This document shows positions 9,104 through 17,156 of a stretch of DNA of 31,202 bases, one piece after another; positions within the stretch are counted from its first letter, which is position 1, and each line of letters begins with the position of its first letter. Made by a program: the position numbers and the translations under genes. The notes beneath the pieces were generated by a model, which was not told the DNA's origin, did no database searches, and saw only the letters and a list, made by a program, of their open reading frames with translations. The DNA comes from JBCCRH01 sp039208045 (GTDB lineage: Bacteria; Bacteroidota; Bacteroidia; Chitinophagales; Saprospiraceae), in assembly GCA_039208045.1 (NCBI GenBank), contig JBCCRH010000014.1:1-31202 (forward strand). Reading direction: 5' to 3'.

Positions 9104-10600
9104 ATGAAAAAACTAAATCTATTCCTTAGCCTATTATTCCTACTTATGCTAAGTACTTGTGCTACCGAACAGCCACTACAGGTGGAAGTATACGAAACTT
9201 CTGCTAGCGGCAACCAACTAACAAAGTTAACCGAATTTGCACCACAGGCAGAACCCATTGCCCTACAGGTACAACCCGATCAGACCTTCCAGACGATCAC
9301 TGGTTTTGGAGGCTCTTTTACCGAAGCTTCTGCTTCCTTGCTCAACCGGTTGAGCAAACCCAATCGGGAAAAGGTACTGGAAGCTTATTTTGGCGAAAGC
9401 GGGGCCAAATACTCCCTGACCCGTACCCACATCAACTCTTGTGATTTCTCCCTCAGCAATTATGCCTACGCAGAAGTAGATGGCGATACCACCCTCGAAA
9501 ACTTCTCGATTGAACCCGACCGCGACGACATCATCCCGATGATTAAAGAAGCGATGGCTGTCTCAAAAGATGGCTTTAGAATTATCTCTTCGCCCTGGAC
9601 AGCACCGCCTTGGATGAAGGACAATAAAGATTGGCGCGGAGGCAAGCTCTTACCAGAATACCGCGATACTTGGGCCTTGTTTTTCTCTAAATATCTGGAA
9701 GCTTACAAAGCAGAAGGCATCGACATTTGGGGAATCACTGTAGAAAATGAGCCCCTGGGTAACGATAGCAACTGGGAAAGTATGCATTTCTCCCCAGAGG
9801 AAATGAGTGCATTTGTAGAGAACTACCTAGGCCCTAAGCTAGAGGCGGATGGCCACGATGTGGTGCTATTAGGCTACGACCAAAATAGAGAGCACCTGCG
9901 GGAATGGGTAGATGCCCAGTACAAGACTGAAAAAGGACGAAAATACTTCGATGGTACAGCGATTCACTGGTATGCCAGTACTTATGATGTGTTTCCAAAA
10001 GAACTACAGTATGCCCACGAAAAGGCCCCCGATAAATACATGATCCAAACGGAAGCTTGTGTAGATGCGGAAGTGCCTAAGTGGCAAGATGATCAATGGT
10101 ACTGGTCGAAAGAAGCTACCGACTGGGGTTGGGACTGGGCACCAGAAGACCAAAAATATTTACACCCTAAATACGTGCCAGTTTACCGCTATGCGCGCGA
10201 TATTATTGGCTGCTTAAACAACTGGGTCGATGGCTGGGTGGATTGGAATATGGTGCTAGACCGCCAAGGAGGACCCAACTGGTTCAAGAACTGGTGTGTT
10301 GCTCCAGTGATTGTCGATCCTGATGCGGATGAAGTTTACTTTACGCCGATCTATTACACCATGGCCCATTTTAGCAAGTTTATCCGCCCAGGAGCGAAGC
10401 GAATTGGCCTAGACCATGCTGACGAGAATTTACTAGCAACAGCTGCGCAAAATCCGGATGGCAGCATAGCGGTAATAGTGTTTAATCAAGAAGCGACACC
10501 TAAAAGCGTGCGTGTGAGTTTGAATGACCAAAATGTGGATATTTCCATTAGTGGAAAAGCCATCCAAACGGTCATTATCCCTACAACTCCATCTATCTAA
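9104..10600 (+). CDS. GH30 beta-1,6-glucanase/beta-glucosidase lipoprotein
   Basis: 498 residues. The lipoprotein signal ends LSTC. The GH30 TIM barrel with flanking beta-sandwich is intact: QTITGFGGSFTEASA near residue 65, acid/base Glu216 in VENEPLG, and nucleophile Glu317 in IQTEAC. The C-terminus has the beta-domain pattern (IAVIVFNQEA). Such sequences fall among GH30 members acting on glucosylceramide, beta-1,6-glucan or laminarin branches. In a locus with GH16 and GH17 enzymes the most likely job is removal of beta-1,6-linked glucose branches from laminarin (inference). The exact subfamily cannot be fixed by eye. It follows the REP-like pair and is 25 bp before the transporter gene. Confidence 0.85.
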   Translation: MKKLNLFLSLLFLLMLSTCATEQPLQVEVYETSASGNQLTKLTEFAPQAEPIALQVQPDQTFQTITGFGGSFTEASASLLNRLSKPNREKVLEAYFGESGAKYSLTRTHINSCDFSLSNYAYAEVDGDTTLENFSIEPDRDDIIPMIKEAMAVSKDGFRIISSPWTAPPWMKDNKDWRGGKLLPEYRDTWALFFSKYLEAYKAEGIDIWGITVENEPLGNDSNWESMHFSPEEMSAFVENYLGPKLEADGHDVVLLGYDQNREHLREWVDAQYKTEKGRKYFDGTAIHWYASTYDVFPKELQYAHEKAPDKYMIQTEACVDAEVPKWQDDQWYWSKEATDWGWDWAPEDQKYLHPKYVPVYRYARDIIGCLNNWVDGWVDWNMVLDRQGGPNWFKNWCVAPVIVDPDADEVYFTPIYYTMAHFSKFIRPGAKRIGLDHADENLLATAAQNPDGSIAVIVFNQEATPKSVRVSLNDQNVDISISGKAIQTVIIPTTPSI

Positions 10601-10625
10601 AAACCTTCTTAATTCATTGAATCTT

Positions 10626-12083
10626 ATGAGTAATGTAACTAATTCTAATTCTGGTAAGGTCTCCTTCGGCGATAAAGTCGCCTTTGGATTTGGGATGCTT
10701 GCTAATCAAATGTTCCCTGCTGTACTGGGTATTTTCATGGTGGTTTTGGTACAAGACCTAGGCTTCCCAGGCTGGATGTGGGGGATTTTATTTTTCCTAC
10801 CAAGAGTCTTTGATTCTATTACTGATCCCGTTATGGGATTTATTTCAGATAATACGAGATCGCGCTGGGGCCGCCGCCGTCAGTATGTCATGCTGGGAGC
10901 AATTATTATGGGGGTCTCTTTTGTGATTATGTGGCAATTATACCGTGAAAATGGTATCAATTATAACTTTACGTACTTCTTACTGTGGTCTTTTTTGTTC
11001 TATCTAGGCCTTACTATATTCAGTGTGCCTTATGTAGCGATGGGCTATGAGATGAGTAATGATTTCCATGAGCGTACCAATATTATGGCGGTGGCGCAGT
11101 GGATTGGCCAGTGGGCTTGGGTGATTGCCCCGTGGTTTTGGGTGGTCATGTATGACCAAGGATGGTTCCCTTCTGCCGATGTAGCTACTCGCGAACTCGC
11201 CATAGGGGTGGGTATTGTTTGTATGCTTTTCGCAATGGTACCGGCTATTTTCCTAAAAAGTGAATCGACGCTTGATAAAGAAGAATATGCACCGCTGACA
11301 TTTTCTACCATAGGAAGTAGTTTGGGTGAGATTGTACGAGGTTTCGTAGAAGCCTTTAAATGCAAGCCTTTCGTGAAGCTTTGCGTTTCTACCTTCTTTA
11401 TTTTTAATGCCTTTAATACGATTGCTGCTTTCTCCTTTTTTATCATTGTATGGTATTTATTTAGTGGAGATGCTGGTGCAGCAGGGGTATGGCCGACCCT
11501 CTTTGGTAGCTTGGGTGCCTTAGTAACTACCTTCTTGGTGATTCCGATTGTAGCTTGGATGTCCAAAAATATGGGCAAAAAGAAAGCATTTATGCTTTCT
11601 CAGGGTATTTCTTTATTCGGATACATTTTATTATGGTTCTTATTTATCCCAGGTAAGCCATACATGTTTATATTTGCCTTGCCGTTTTTCTCTTTCGGTA
11701 TTGGTAGCCTATTCACGATTATGATGTCGATGACTGCTGACGTGATAGATTTAGACGAGCTGAATTATGGAGTACGAAGAGAGGGCGTTTTTGGTGCCAT
11801 CTACTGGTGGATGGTGAAATTTGGTTTTGCAATTGCAGGTCTTCTAAGTGGTGTGATCATGTCGGTAGTAGGATTTGACCCAGAAGCAGCTACGCAAACA
11901 GAAGAAGCAATCAGCGGTTTACGTGCTTTTTATTCAGGCTTACCCATTTTAGGTACCATGATTGCCATGTATTTCATGCGGAATTACGATATTACAGAAG
12001 AACGTGCTAACGAAATTCGTGCCGCACTAGAAAAAAGAAAAGAAGAAGCGGAGCAAGTAGTACCTTCGCCACAGAATACTTAA
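10626..12083 (+). CDS. GPH-family (MFS_2) sugar:cation symporter
   Basis: 485 residues from the ATG at 10626. A longer reading from 10524 would overlap the end of the GH30 gene and add a non-membrane leader, so the internal ATG is preferred. The glycoside-pentoside-hexuronide signature is clear: DSITDPVMGFISD, then TRSRWGRRRQYVM in the loop after the second membrane helix. About twelve hydrophobic helices are visible and a charged C-terminal tail ends the protein. Family members import glycosides with H+ or Na+. The flanking genes suggest beta-gluco-oligosaccharides (laminaribiose and longer) as substrate, delivering them to the cytoplasmic phosphorylase and GH17 proteins. Confidence 0.88.
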   Translation: MSNVTNSNSGKVSFGDKVAFGFGMLANQMFPAVLGIFMVVLVQDLGFPGWMWGILFFLPRVFDSITDPVMGFISDNTRSRWGRRRQYVMLGAIIMGVSFVIMWQLYRENGINYNFTYFLLWSFLFYLGLTIFSVPYVAMGYEMSNDFHERTNIMAVAQWIGQWAWVIAPWFWVVMYDQGWFPSADVATRELAIGVGIVCMLFAMVPAIFLKSESTLDKEEYAPLTFSTIGSSLGEIVRGFVEAFKCKPFVKLCVSTFFIFNAFNTIAAFSFFIIVWYLFSGDAGAAGVWPTLFGSLGALVTTFLVIPIVAWMSKNMGKKKAFMLSQGISLFGYILLWFLFIPGKPYMFIFALPFFSFGIGSLFTIMMSMTADVIDLDELNYGVRREGVFGAIYWWMVKFGFAIAGLLSGVIMSVVGFDPEAATQTEEAISGLRAFYSGLPILGTMIAMYFMRNYDITEERANEIRAALEKRKEEAEQVVPSPQNT

Positions 12084-12113
12084 GTACACAATACTCTATA
12101 AAACGTTACCCAT

Positions 12114-13001
12114 ATGTGGATACGGCCTAGCAACTGGTCAGCAAAAGGAATAGATTTGGGGAATTACACCCAAGCAGAATTAAATTCCTTATTTTTTGAT
12201 CTACTTAAAAATGGCCTGCACGGCCTCTGCTACAGTGCTTACGATGAAGGGCAAGAACCTGGTTCTATCCTGACGGCCGATCAGATCAGACGACGGATGA
12301 AGGTAATTGCTCCTTATACTAAGTGGGTGCGTACCTTCTCCTGCATCGAGGGCAATGAACTGATCCCAGTCATTGCTAAGGAATTTGGGTTGAAAACGCT
12401 CGTTGGGGCATGGCTGGGCGATGATGCTACACTCATCGAACAAGAAATAGAAGGCTTAATAAAATTAGCCAACGAAGGCTACGTGGATATCGCAGCTGTA
12501 GGTAATGAGGTACTCTATCGTAAAGATTTGACGGAAGATGAACTTATTACCTACATCAAGCGAGTGAAGGAAGCACTTGCTGATACTGACATACCGGTGG
12601 GCTATGTAGATGCCTACTATGAATTTAGCATCAAACCTAGGATCACTGAACTATGCGATGTAATTCTGGCCAACTGCTACCCGTTTTGGGAAGGCAGCCA
12701 TATTGACTACAGTCTAATCCACGCTAAGCAAATGTACTACCAAGCACTAGCTGCTGGCCGAGGCAAAAAAGTCATTATCACCGAAACCGGCTGGCCCAGT
12801 AAGGGCTCTTCCCTGAAAGGGGCGCAACCCTCCCACCAAAATGCATTGCGCTATTTTCTCAACATCCAACAGTGGGTACTAGAAGAAAATATAGATTGCT
12901 TCTACTTCTCCTCTTTTGATGAGTCTTGGAAGGTAGGTGATGAAGGCGATGTCGGGGCCTACTGGGGGATTTGGGACAAGAAAGAACAGCTAAAATTCTG
13001 A
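12114..13001 (+). CDS. GH17 family protein without signal peptide (cytoplasmic), first of two
   Basis: 295 residues, starting directly in the catalytic domain (WIRPSNWSAKGIDLGNY), with no signal peptide. Both catalytic glutamates are present: Glu132 in AVGNEV and Glu224 in ITETGWPSKG. The later strand CFYFSSFDESWK matches the exported GH17 upstream. The start follows the symporter stop by 30 bp and the stop precedes the next GH17 by 7 bp. Inferred role: cytoplasmic trimming or transglycosylation of imported beta-1,3-gluco-oligosaccharides beside the phosphorylase. Some bacterial GH17 proteins are glucosyltransferases rather than hydrolases, so the activity is open. Confidence 0.82.
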   Translation: MWIRPSNWSAKGIDLGNYTQAELNSLFFDLLKNGLHGLCYSAYDEGQEPGSILTADQIRRRMKVIAPYTKWVRTFSCIEGNELIPVIAKEFGLKTLVGAWLGDDATLIEQEIEGLIKLANEGYVDIAAVGNEVLYRKDLTEDELITYIKRVKEALADTDIPVGYVDAYYEFSIKPRITELCDVILANCYPFWEGSHIDYSLIHAKQMYYQALAAGRGKKVIITETGWPSKGSSLKGAQPSHQNALRYFLNIQQWVLEENIDCFYFSSFDESWKVGDEGDVGAYWGIWDKKEQLKF

Positions 13002-13008
13002 CGCTCTC

Positions 13009-13920
13009 ATGAGTTCGACTCCACCTTTTCCCTATGGCGCAGCGATCTGCTATTCTGGCTTCCGCGATGGCCAACGGCCGGGGGCCATACACCCCACCTA
13101 TGAGCAAATAAAGGAAGACCTGCTCATTTTGCAGGGAAAATGGAAATACTTGCGCTTATATGACTGCGATCCTCACGCACTAACGGTCATTGAGGTCATT
13201 GAAAAAGAACAGTTTGATTTTCAGCTGATGCTCGGTGCTTACATCCTAGCAGAGGAGAGCAACCCTAACAATCCATGGGGAGCAGGAATGTATACTGACG
13301 AGCAAATAGCTGTTAATAAAGCCCACAACGCTAAGCAAATTGATACCCTCATCCAACTGGCCAATCAGCATGCTGCTATCGTTTGCTCTTTATCCGTAGG
13401 AAATGAGGCTACTGTCGACTGGACCGATCATATGGTACCCGTCGATAGTGTAATTGACTATGTGAAGCGGGTAAAAGCAAATACCCCACATCCAGTCACC
13501 TTTTGTGAAAACTACGTGCCCTGGCATGATAAACTTATTCCACTCGCCGAGGAGGTAGATTTCATTTCTATCCATACCTATCCCGTTTGGGAATATCGCC
13601 CAATTCAGACGGCCTTAGCTTATACCAAAGAAAATTACTATGGTATTGCCGAGCGATTCCCCAATAAGCCAGTCGTCATCACCGAAGCGGGCTGGGCTAC
13701 CCACTCTAATGGACAAGGTATCCCGAAAGAAAATGTCAATGAAGAGCTGCAAAAAATCTACTTCAACCAGTTGATGGAGTGGACAACACAAGAGCAAATT
13801 ATCACCTTTATCTTTGAAGCCTTTGATGAATCGTGGAAAGGCTCGCCCGATCCGCTAGAGCCGGAAAAGCACTGGGGTTTGTATAAAGTGGATCGGACAC
13901 CGAAGTTGGTGATGCAATAG
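13009..13920 (+). CDS. GH17 family protein without signal peptide (cytoplasmic), second of two
   Basis: 303 residues, no export signal, 7 bp after the previous GH17. Catalytic residues are Glu133 in SVGNEATVDW and Glu226 in ITEAGWATHS. It shares with the lipoprotein GH17 the patterns RLYDCDPHA, MLGAY, DFISIHTYPV and FIFEAFDESWKGS and is closer to it than to its direct neighbour in several of these motifs, which suggests separate origins rather than a fresh tandem duplication. Probably co-translated with the preceding gene. The role is presumed cytoplasmic processing of beta-1,3-gluco-oligosaccharides; hydrolysis versus transglycosylation is not decided by sequence. Confidence 0.82.
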   Translation: MSSTPPFPYGAAICYSGFRDGQRPGAIHPTYEQIKEDLLILQGKWKYLRLYDCDPHALTVIEVIEKEQFDFQLMLGAYILAEESNPNNPWGAGMYTDEQIAVNKAHNAKQIDTLIQLANQHAAIVCSLSVGNEATVDWTDHMVPVDSVIDYVKRVKANTPHPVTFCENYVPWHDKLIPLAEEVDFISIHTYPVWEYRPIQTALAYTKENYYGIAERFPNKPVVITEAGWATHSNGQGIPKENVNEELQKIYFNQLMEWTTQEQIITFIFEAFDESWKGSPDPLEPEKHWGLYKVDRTPKLVMQ

Positions 13921-13984
13921 AACTTTGTCGATTGCAATGCGTACATTTAGGCAATTCTTTCTATTTATCACCTGATGTATCATT

Positions 13985-15088
13985 ATGCGATTACTTTTCC
14001 CTACGCTACTATTTGTCTTAGTATTCACTACAGCACACAGCCAAATCGATTTCAGTGTTTTTGATCGCCCTTTTGTGGCTTCTGATGCTCAAAAAGAAGC
14101 ACTGAAAAGCGCTTTAGGCGCTATGCCTAAAAATGTCCCGCTAGAGCTAGATACCCTAGAAATTCAAGAAGTTAAAGGAGGTACTCGACTGCTCATCAGC
14201 TTCCTTGCCGAACCCTACGATTCCATTTTCAACACAGCGGAAGACCGCATACAAGCCTACCTATTTATACCTGATACCAAAGCAGAAAAGCTCCCCGCCA
14301 TCGTAGCTATCCACCAGGATGGGCCAAATAGCCATATTGGTAAAAAAGAAGCGGCAGGCATAGCGGGCGATAGCACCCTATTTTATGGCAAAGAGCTATT
14401 TGATCGTGGCTATGTCGTGATTTGCCCCGACCGTTGGGGACACGCTATGCGCCGCAGAATACCCAACCCAGAACTAGAACAAGAAAATGAAAAACAAGAA
14501 GAACGAGCCTATAGCCACTGGCTAGGCCAACTCATTATGAACGGAAGAACCGATACGGGTAAAGAAGTGTACGACCTCACTCGATCCGTTGATGTGCTCT
14601 ATCAATATAGTGTAGTAGATACCAATAGAATTGGAGCGATTGGCCATTCAGGGGGAGGTTACAATCTAGTGCCGTTTGTGTTTTATGATGAACGGGTAGA
14701 CTTAGCGGTTTCCTCTTGTGGTTTCTTTGAAACGACCTATTGGTTTCATGAAAATGCAGCAAAAAAGCGAAGCTCAAGCTTGGCACTACCAGGCCTTCTA
14801 CAAGTGGGCATCGCTTCCGACTTTGTAGCCTATATCGCTCCCCGGCCACTACTCTTGACTAGGGGCTTGTACGAATGGGGAAAGAGCGGAAAGTGGGGCG
14901 GCTTCAGTAAACTGGATGTAGATGAGTATCAGCATATGGAGCGGTATGTACAACCGGAGTATGACCGCCTCGGCGCCTCCAAAAACTTTCAGGTCATCTA
15001 TTTTGATGAAGAAGATGGGCAACACGCTATGCCTCCAAAACTAAAGAATCGAGTTTATGATTGGATCGATGCGCATCTAAAAAAGTAA
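13985..15088 (+). CDS. Exported alpha/beta hydrolase (dienelactone hydrolase/acetyl esterase-like)
   Basis: 367 residues with a cleavable signal peptide (hydrophobic stretch ending TTAHSQ). The fold markers are a beta-strand followed by AIVAIHQDG (oxyanion region), the nucleophile elbow IGAIGHSGGG with Ser222, and the C-terminal His347 in EEDGQHAMPP. The strand PRPLLLTRG before it is where the acid residue usually follows. Family members hydrolyse esters such as acetylated sugars or lactones. It is the last gene of the glucan operon, 64 bp after the second cytoplasmic GH17, and ends 5 bp before the convergent methyltransferase gene. An esterase acting on a decorated glucan is a guess; the substrate is unknown. 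Confidence 0.7.
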   Translation: MRLLFPTLLFVLVFTTAHSQIDFSVFDRPFVASDAQKEALKSALGAMPKNVPLELDTLEIQEVKGGTRLLISFLAEPYDSIFNTAEDRIQAYLFIPDTKAEKLPAIVAIHQDGPNSHIGKKEAAGIAGDSTLFYGKELFDRGYVVICPDRWGHAMRRRIPNPELEQENEKQEERAYSHWLGQLIMNGRTDTGKEVYDLTRSVDVLYQYSVVDTNRIGAIGHSGGGYNLVPFVFYDERVDLAVSSCGFFETTYWFHENAAKKRSSSLALPGLLQVGIASDFVAYIAPRPLLLTRGLYEWGKSGKWGGFSKLDVDEYQHMERYVQPEYDRLGASKNFQVIYFDEEDGQHAMPPKLKNRVYDWIDAHLKK

Positions 15089-15093
15089 CCCCT

Positions 15094-15978
15094 TTATTCC
15101 ATCATCTCCCAAAACATATCTAAAAATAGAGGTGCACTTTGCGTGAAATGTATCCAAGAGCCAGGCTCAGGGTCATCTCCCTCTCTAATCCATTCCTCTA
15201 AATGTAGTAATCGGAATCCACGCTGCGCCAAGCCATTTTGTACGGTGCTGAGGTTGTGGCGAAACAAGCGTGGTGTAGGTAACTCCTTTTCACTACCATC
15301 CGCCTGGTCTACCCTCCAAATTTGTACGGTGCTGAGGTTGTGGCGAAACAAGCGTGGTGTAGGTAACTCCTTTTCACTACCATCCGCCTGGTCTACCCTC
15401 CAAATAGGTCGATAATAAGTAATATCTTCCCCATCAATATATCGTCCTTTTAGCGGGTAGCCTTCCCCTATCCAATCACTAGACATCGCATAACTAAACG
15501 GGTTTTCTATGGCTACCCTATAAATACCACCGGGGCGAAGTAAGCGCCGTACTCCATCAAAAACAGGAGCAGTTACAGGACTATAATTTAAAGAAATCGA
15601 TTGCCAGATAATGTCAAATTGTTGATCTCCTAGCCCACTCAAATCCCTCATATCCCCCTGCACCGTACGCACCGAATACCCATGATGCCTAGCCGCTTCC
15701 TGATCGCGTTCTAGCATAATATCTGAAAGGTCAAAAACAGTGATATTTGCGCCAAGCAGCCCAAAAGCAGCCGAATCCTGCCCACCGCCACTGGCCAGAC
15801 AAAGGACCTCCTTGCCTTTAACATCCGACAATATTCCAAATCGAAAGGCATACGCTTCAGCTTGAGCAATATCGTAATCTAAAAAAGGAATACTGTGCAT
15901 GCAGTTGGCTTCAGCAAGTGCATTCCAGCGCGCACGCGTCTGTTGGTTTAATTGATCCATATTTCTGTCTGTTTCCAC
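15094..15978 (-). CDS. SAM-dependent class I methyltransferase with internal duplication
   Basis: 294 residues. Motif I is VLCLASGGGQDS, followed by the acidic strand end ITVFDLSD and motif-II-like FDIIWQSISLNY, then LLRPGGIYRVAIENP, all typical of the Methyltransf_11/25 type. The start could be the first ATG or the Met at residue 7 (15960), from which DQLNQQTRARWNALA reads like the usual start of this group. An exact 28-residue segment beginning IWRVDQADGSEKELP occurs twice in a row near residues 190-246, so the protein is 28 residues longer than expected. The duplication lies after the SAM-binding core, in the substrate-side region, and may disturb activity. The methyl acceptor is unknown. 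Confidence 0.75.
   Translation of the reverse strand: METDRNMDQLNQQTRARWNALAEANCMHSIPFLDYDIAQAEAYAFRFGILSDVKGKEVLCLASGGGQDSAAFGLLGANITVFDLSDIMLERDQEAARHHGYSVRTVQGDMRDLSGLGDQQFDIIWQSISLNYSPVTAPVFDGVRRLLRPGGIYRVAIENPFSYAMSSDWIGEGYPLKGRYIDGEDITYYRPIWRVDQADGSEKELPTPRLFRHNLSTVQIWRVDQADGSEKELPTPRLFRHNLSTVQNGLAQRGFRLLHLEEWIREGDDPEPGSWIHFTQSAPLFLDMFWEMME
15237..15405. repeat. Exact 84-bp tandem duplication inside the methyltransferase gene
   Basis: Two copies (15237-15320 and 15321-15404, with one further matching base at 15405) are identical with a period of 84 bp, which keeps the reading frame. The absence of any difference implies a very recent event in the genome or an assembly artefact. Confidence 0.95.
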
Positions 15979-16054
15979 TTTCTACAATCGCAAGGCATAA
16001 ACCGTTCCTCATAAATAGATTTATGTATCTTTCGTTTCTAAACGTGTACCCTTT

Positions 16055-16522
16055 ATGAAAATCATTGAATACCTCTTTCGTGGCATCGGCGTACTAGCTG
16101 CAGTAAGCTTATTTTTCTTAGGTCTTGCAGTCACCATTTACACCGTATTAGACGGCTTCGAAGTAGTTGCCAAAATCGTCACCTTCCAGACTACTGACGG
16201 TAAGGTGATCTATCAGGCCCTAGGCATCCTCGACTTACTCCTCCTCGGCCTCAGTATTTTCATTGCTTCCATGGGTATTTATGAATTATTCGTCAAACCA
16301 ATCCCCGGCCTTCCCGAGTGGATGCAAGTAAAAGACATTGACGCCCTAAAATCAATGCTGATTAAAATTGTCGTCGTCGTGATGGGTATCTCCTTCTTAG
16401 GCCGGGCCGTCACCTGGGATGGCAACGAAAATATTCTACACTATGGCCTGACCGTCGCCGCTGTCATTATTGCACTCAGCTATTTCTTAAGTGTGAAAAT
16501 TGAATATGATAAAAAGCCATAA
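16055..16522 (+). CDS. YqhA-family (UPF0114) inner membrane protein
   Basis: 155 residues with four hydrophobic segments at about 9-31, 54-80, 100-118 and 129-147. The pattern LFRGIGVLAAVSLFFLGL at the start and the middle GLPEWMQVKDIDALKSMLIKI match the UPF0114/YqhA group. Function of the family is not established. The gene is read away from the methyltransferase and stands 47 bp before the GIY-YIG-like gene in the same direction, but their composition differs, so a shared function is doubtful. Confidence 0.65.
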   Translation: MKIIEYLFRGIGVLAAVSLFFLGLAVTIYTVLDGFEVVAKIVTFQTTDGKVIYQALGILDLLLLGLSIFIASMGIYELFVKPIPGLPEWMQVKDIDALKSMLIKIVVVVMGISFLGRAVTWDGNENILHYGLTVAAVIIALSYFLSVKIEYDKKP

Positions 16523-16569
16523 ACCACAAAATGTTTTATAAATTTGCTTTATCAACAAATCGCATTTTT

Positions 16570-17025
16570 ATGAAACAAATCTTATACTCCCTCTTCGGCT
16601 ACCGCTTCATCTACCTAGGCATGTCCACCAGCAACCTCGGCCGCATCAAAATCGGCGTGGCCCGCAACGTCAAGCTCCGCTGGAAAGCCATTGGCCGCAG
16701 CATGCGAGGCCGACAATTCCCCATCTTTTCCCTCCCCTGCTTCCACGCCCTCTGGCTCGAAAAGCACCTCCACCGCGTCATGCGCCGCTTCAACCGCCCC
16801 ACACGCGGCGACGGCGGCAGCGAGTTCTACTCTTTTCTAAATCCCTTCAGCTGGCTCGGCTGGGTATACGTCTTCTGCGCCATCATCTGCGCCTTCCTAC
16901 TCAGTCACCTACTCCTCTACTTCACCTTCAGCGGCATCTACTGCTGGTACGTCGAAAAGCCCTTCTGGGAGTTCCAGCAGTCTATGCTAGAGAGTATCAA
17001 GTCATTCCTACAAGTCTTCAAGTAA
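16570..17025 (+). CDS. GIY-YIG (T5orf172/MUG113-like) domain with C-terminal membrane segment
   Basis: 151 residues from the ATG at 16570; an upstream ATG at 16531 would add 13 residues. The order FIYLGMS, GRIKIGVARNVKLRW, ALWLEKHLH and SEFYSFL follows the T5orf172 branch of GIY-YIG nucleases: Arg37 and Glu85 fit the catalytic Arg and Glu, and Glu64 fits the LExxLH motif. A hydrophobic stretch at about 97-122 then follows, with a short tail to residue 151. Its codons are rich in C-ending, GC-rich forms (around 16640-16830), unlike the AT-richer neighbours, which hints at acquisition. The nuclease role is by similarity only; a membrane-bound form is odd. Confidence 0.5.
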   Translation: MKQILYSLFGYRFIYLGMSTSNLGRIKIGVARNVKLRWKAIGRSMRGRQFPIFSLPCFHALWLEKHLHRVMRRFNRPTRGDGGSEFYSFLNPFSWLGWVYVFCAIICAFLLSHLLLYFTFSGIYCWYVEKPFWEFQQSMLESIKSFLQVFK

Positions 17026-17048
17026 AAACTTAAACGTCTCCCTCACGA

Positions 17049-17095
17049 AATATTGGATATTACATAGCTATTGCACTGCTTAAATATCCAATATT
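17049..17095. repeat. 13-bp inverted repeat between convergent genes
   Basis: Arms aatattggatatt (17049-17061) and aatatccaatatt (17083-17095) are exact reverse complements with a 21-base loop. They lie between the 3' ends of the GIY-YIG-like gene (+) and the metal receptor gene (-). No T-run follows on either strand, so a classical terminator is unlikely; a transcription-stalling hairpin or a protein-binding site are possible. Confidence 0.7.
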
Positions 17096-17110
17096 GCGCC
17101 TCACTCGTCA

Positions 17111-17153
17111 CCCGTCACCCAAAACCCTTAAACCCCAAAACCCCTCAACCCCC
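17111..17153 (-). other. Six regularly spaced G-runs (potential G-quadruplex) at the receptor 3' end
   Basis: On the plus strand C-runs lie at 17111-17113, 17118-17120, 17125-17127, 17133-17136, 17141-17144 and 17149-17153, separated by 4-5 bases. The minus strand, which is the mRNA sense of the receptor gene, therefore has six runs of at least three G beginning 4 bases after its stop codon. Four runs suffice for a quadruplex. The regular 7-8 base period also resembles an eroded simple repeat. Confidence 0.6.
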
Positions 17154-17156
17154 AAA

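Noticed and set aside
10524..10625. Symporter start at 10524
   Set aside because: Would overlap the GH30 gene by 77 bases and add a leader unlike the family; the ATG at 10626 fits operon spacing.
11045..11578. 177-codon minus-strand open frame
   Set aside because: Lies wholly inside the GPH symporter gene on the other strand and resembles no family; a shadow frame.
17049..17095. Inverted repeat as a classical rho-independent terminator
   Set aside because: The stem is AT-rich, the loop is long, and there is no T-run on either strand.
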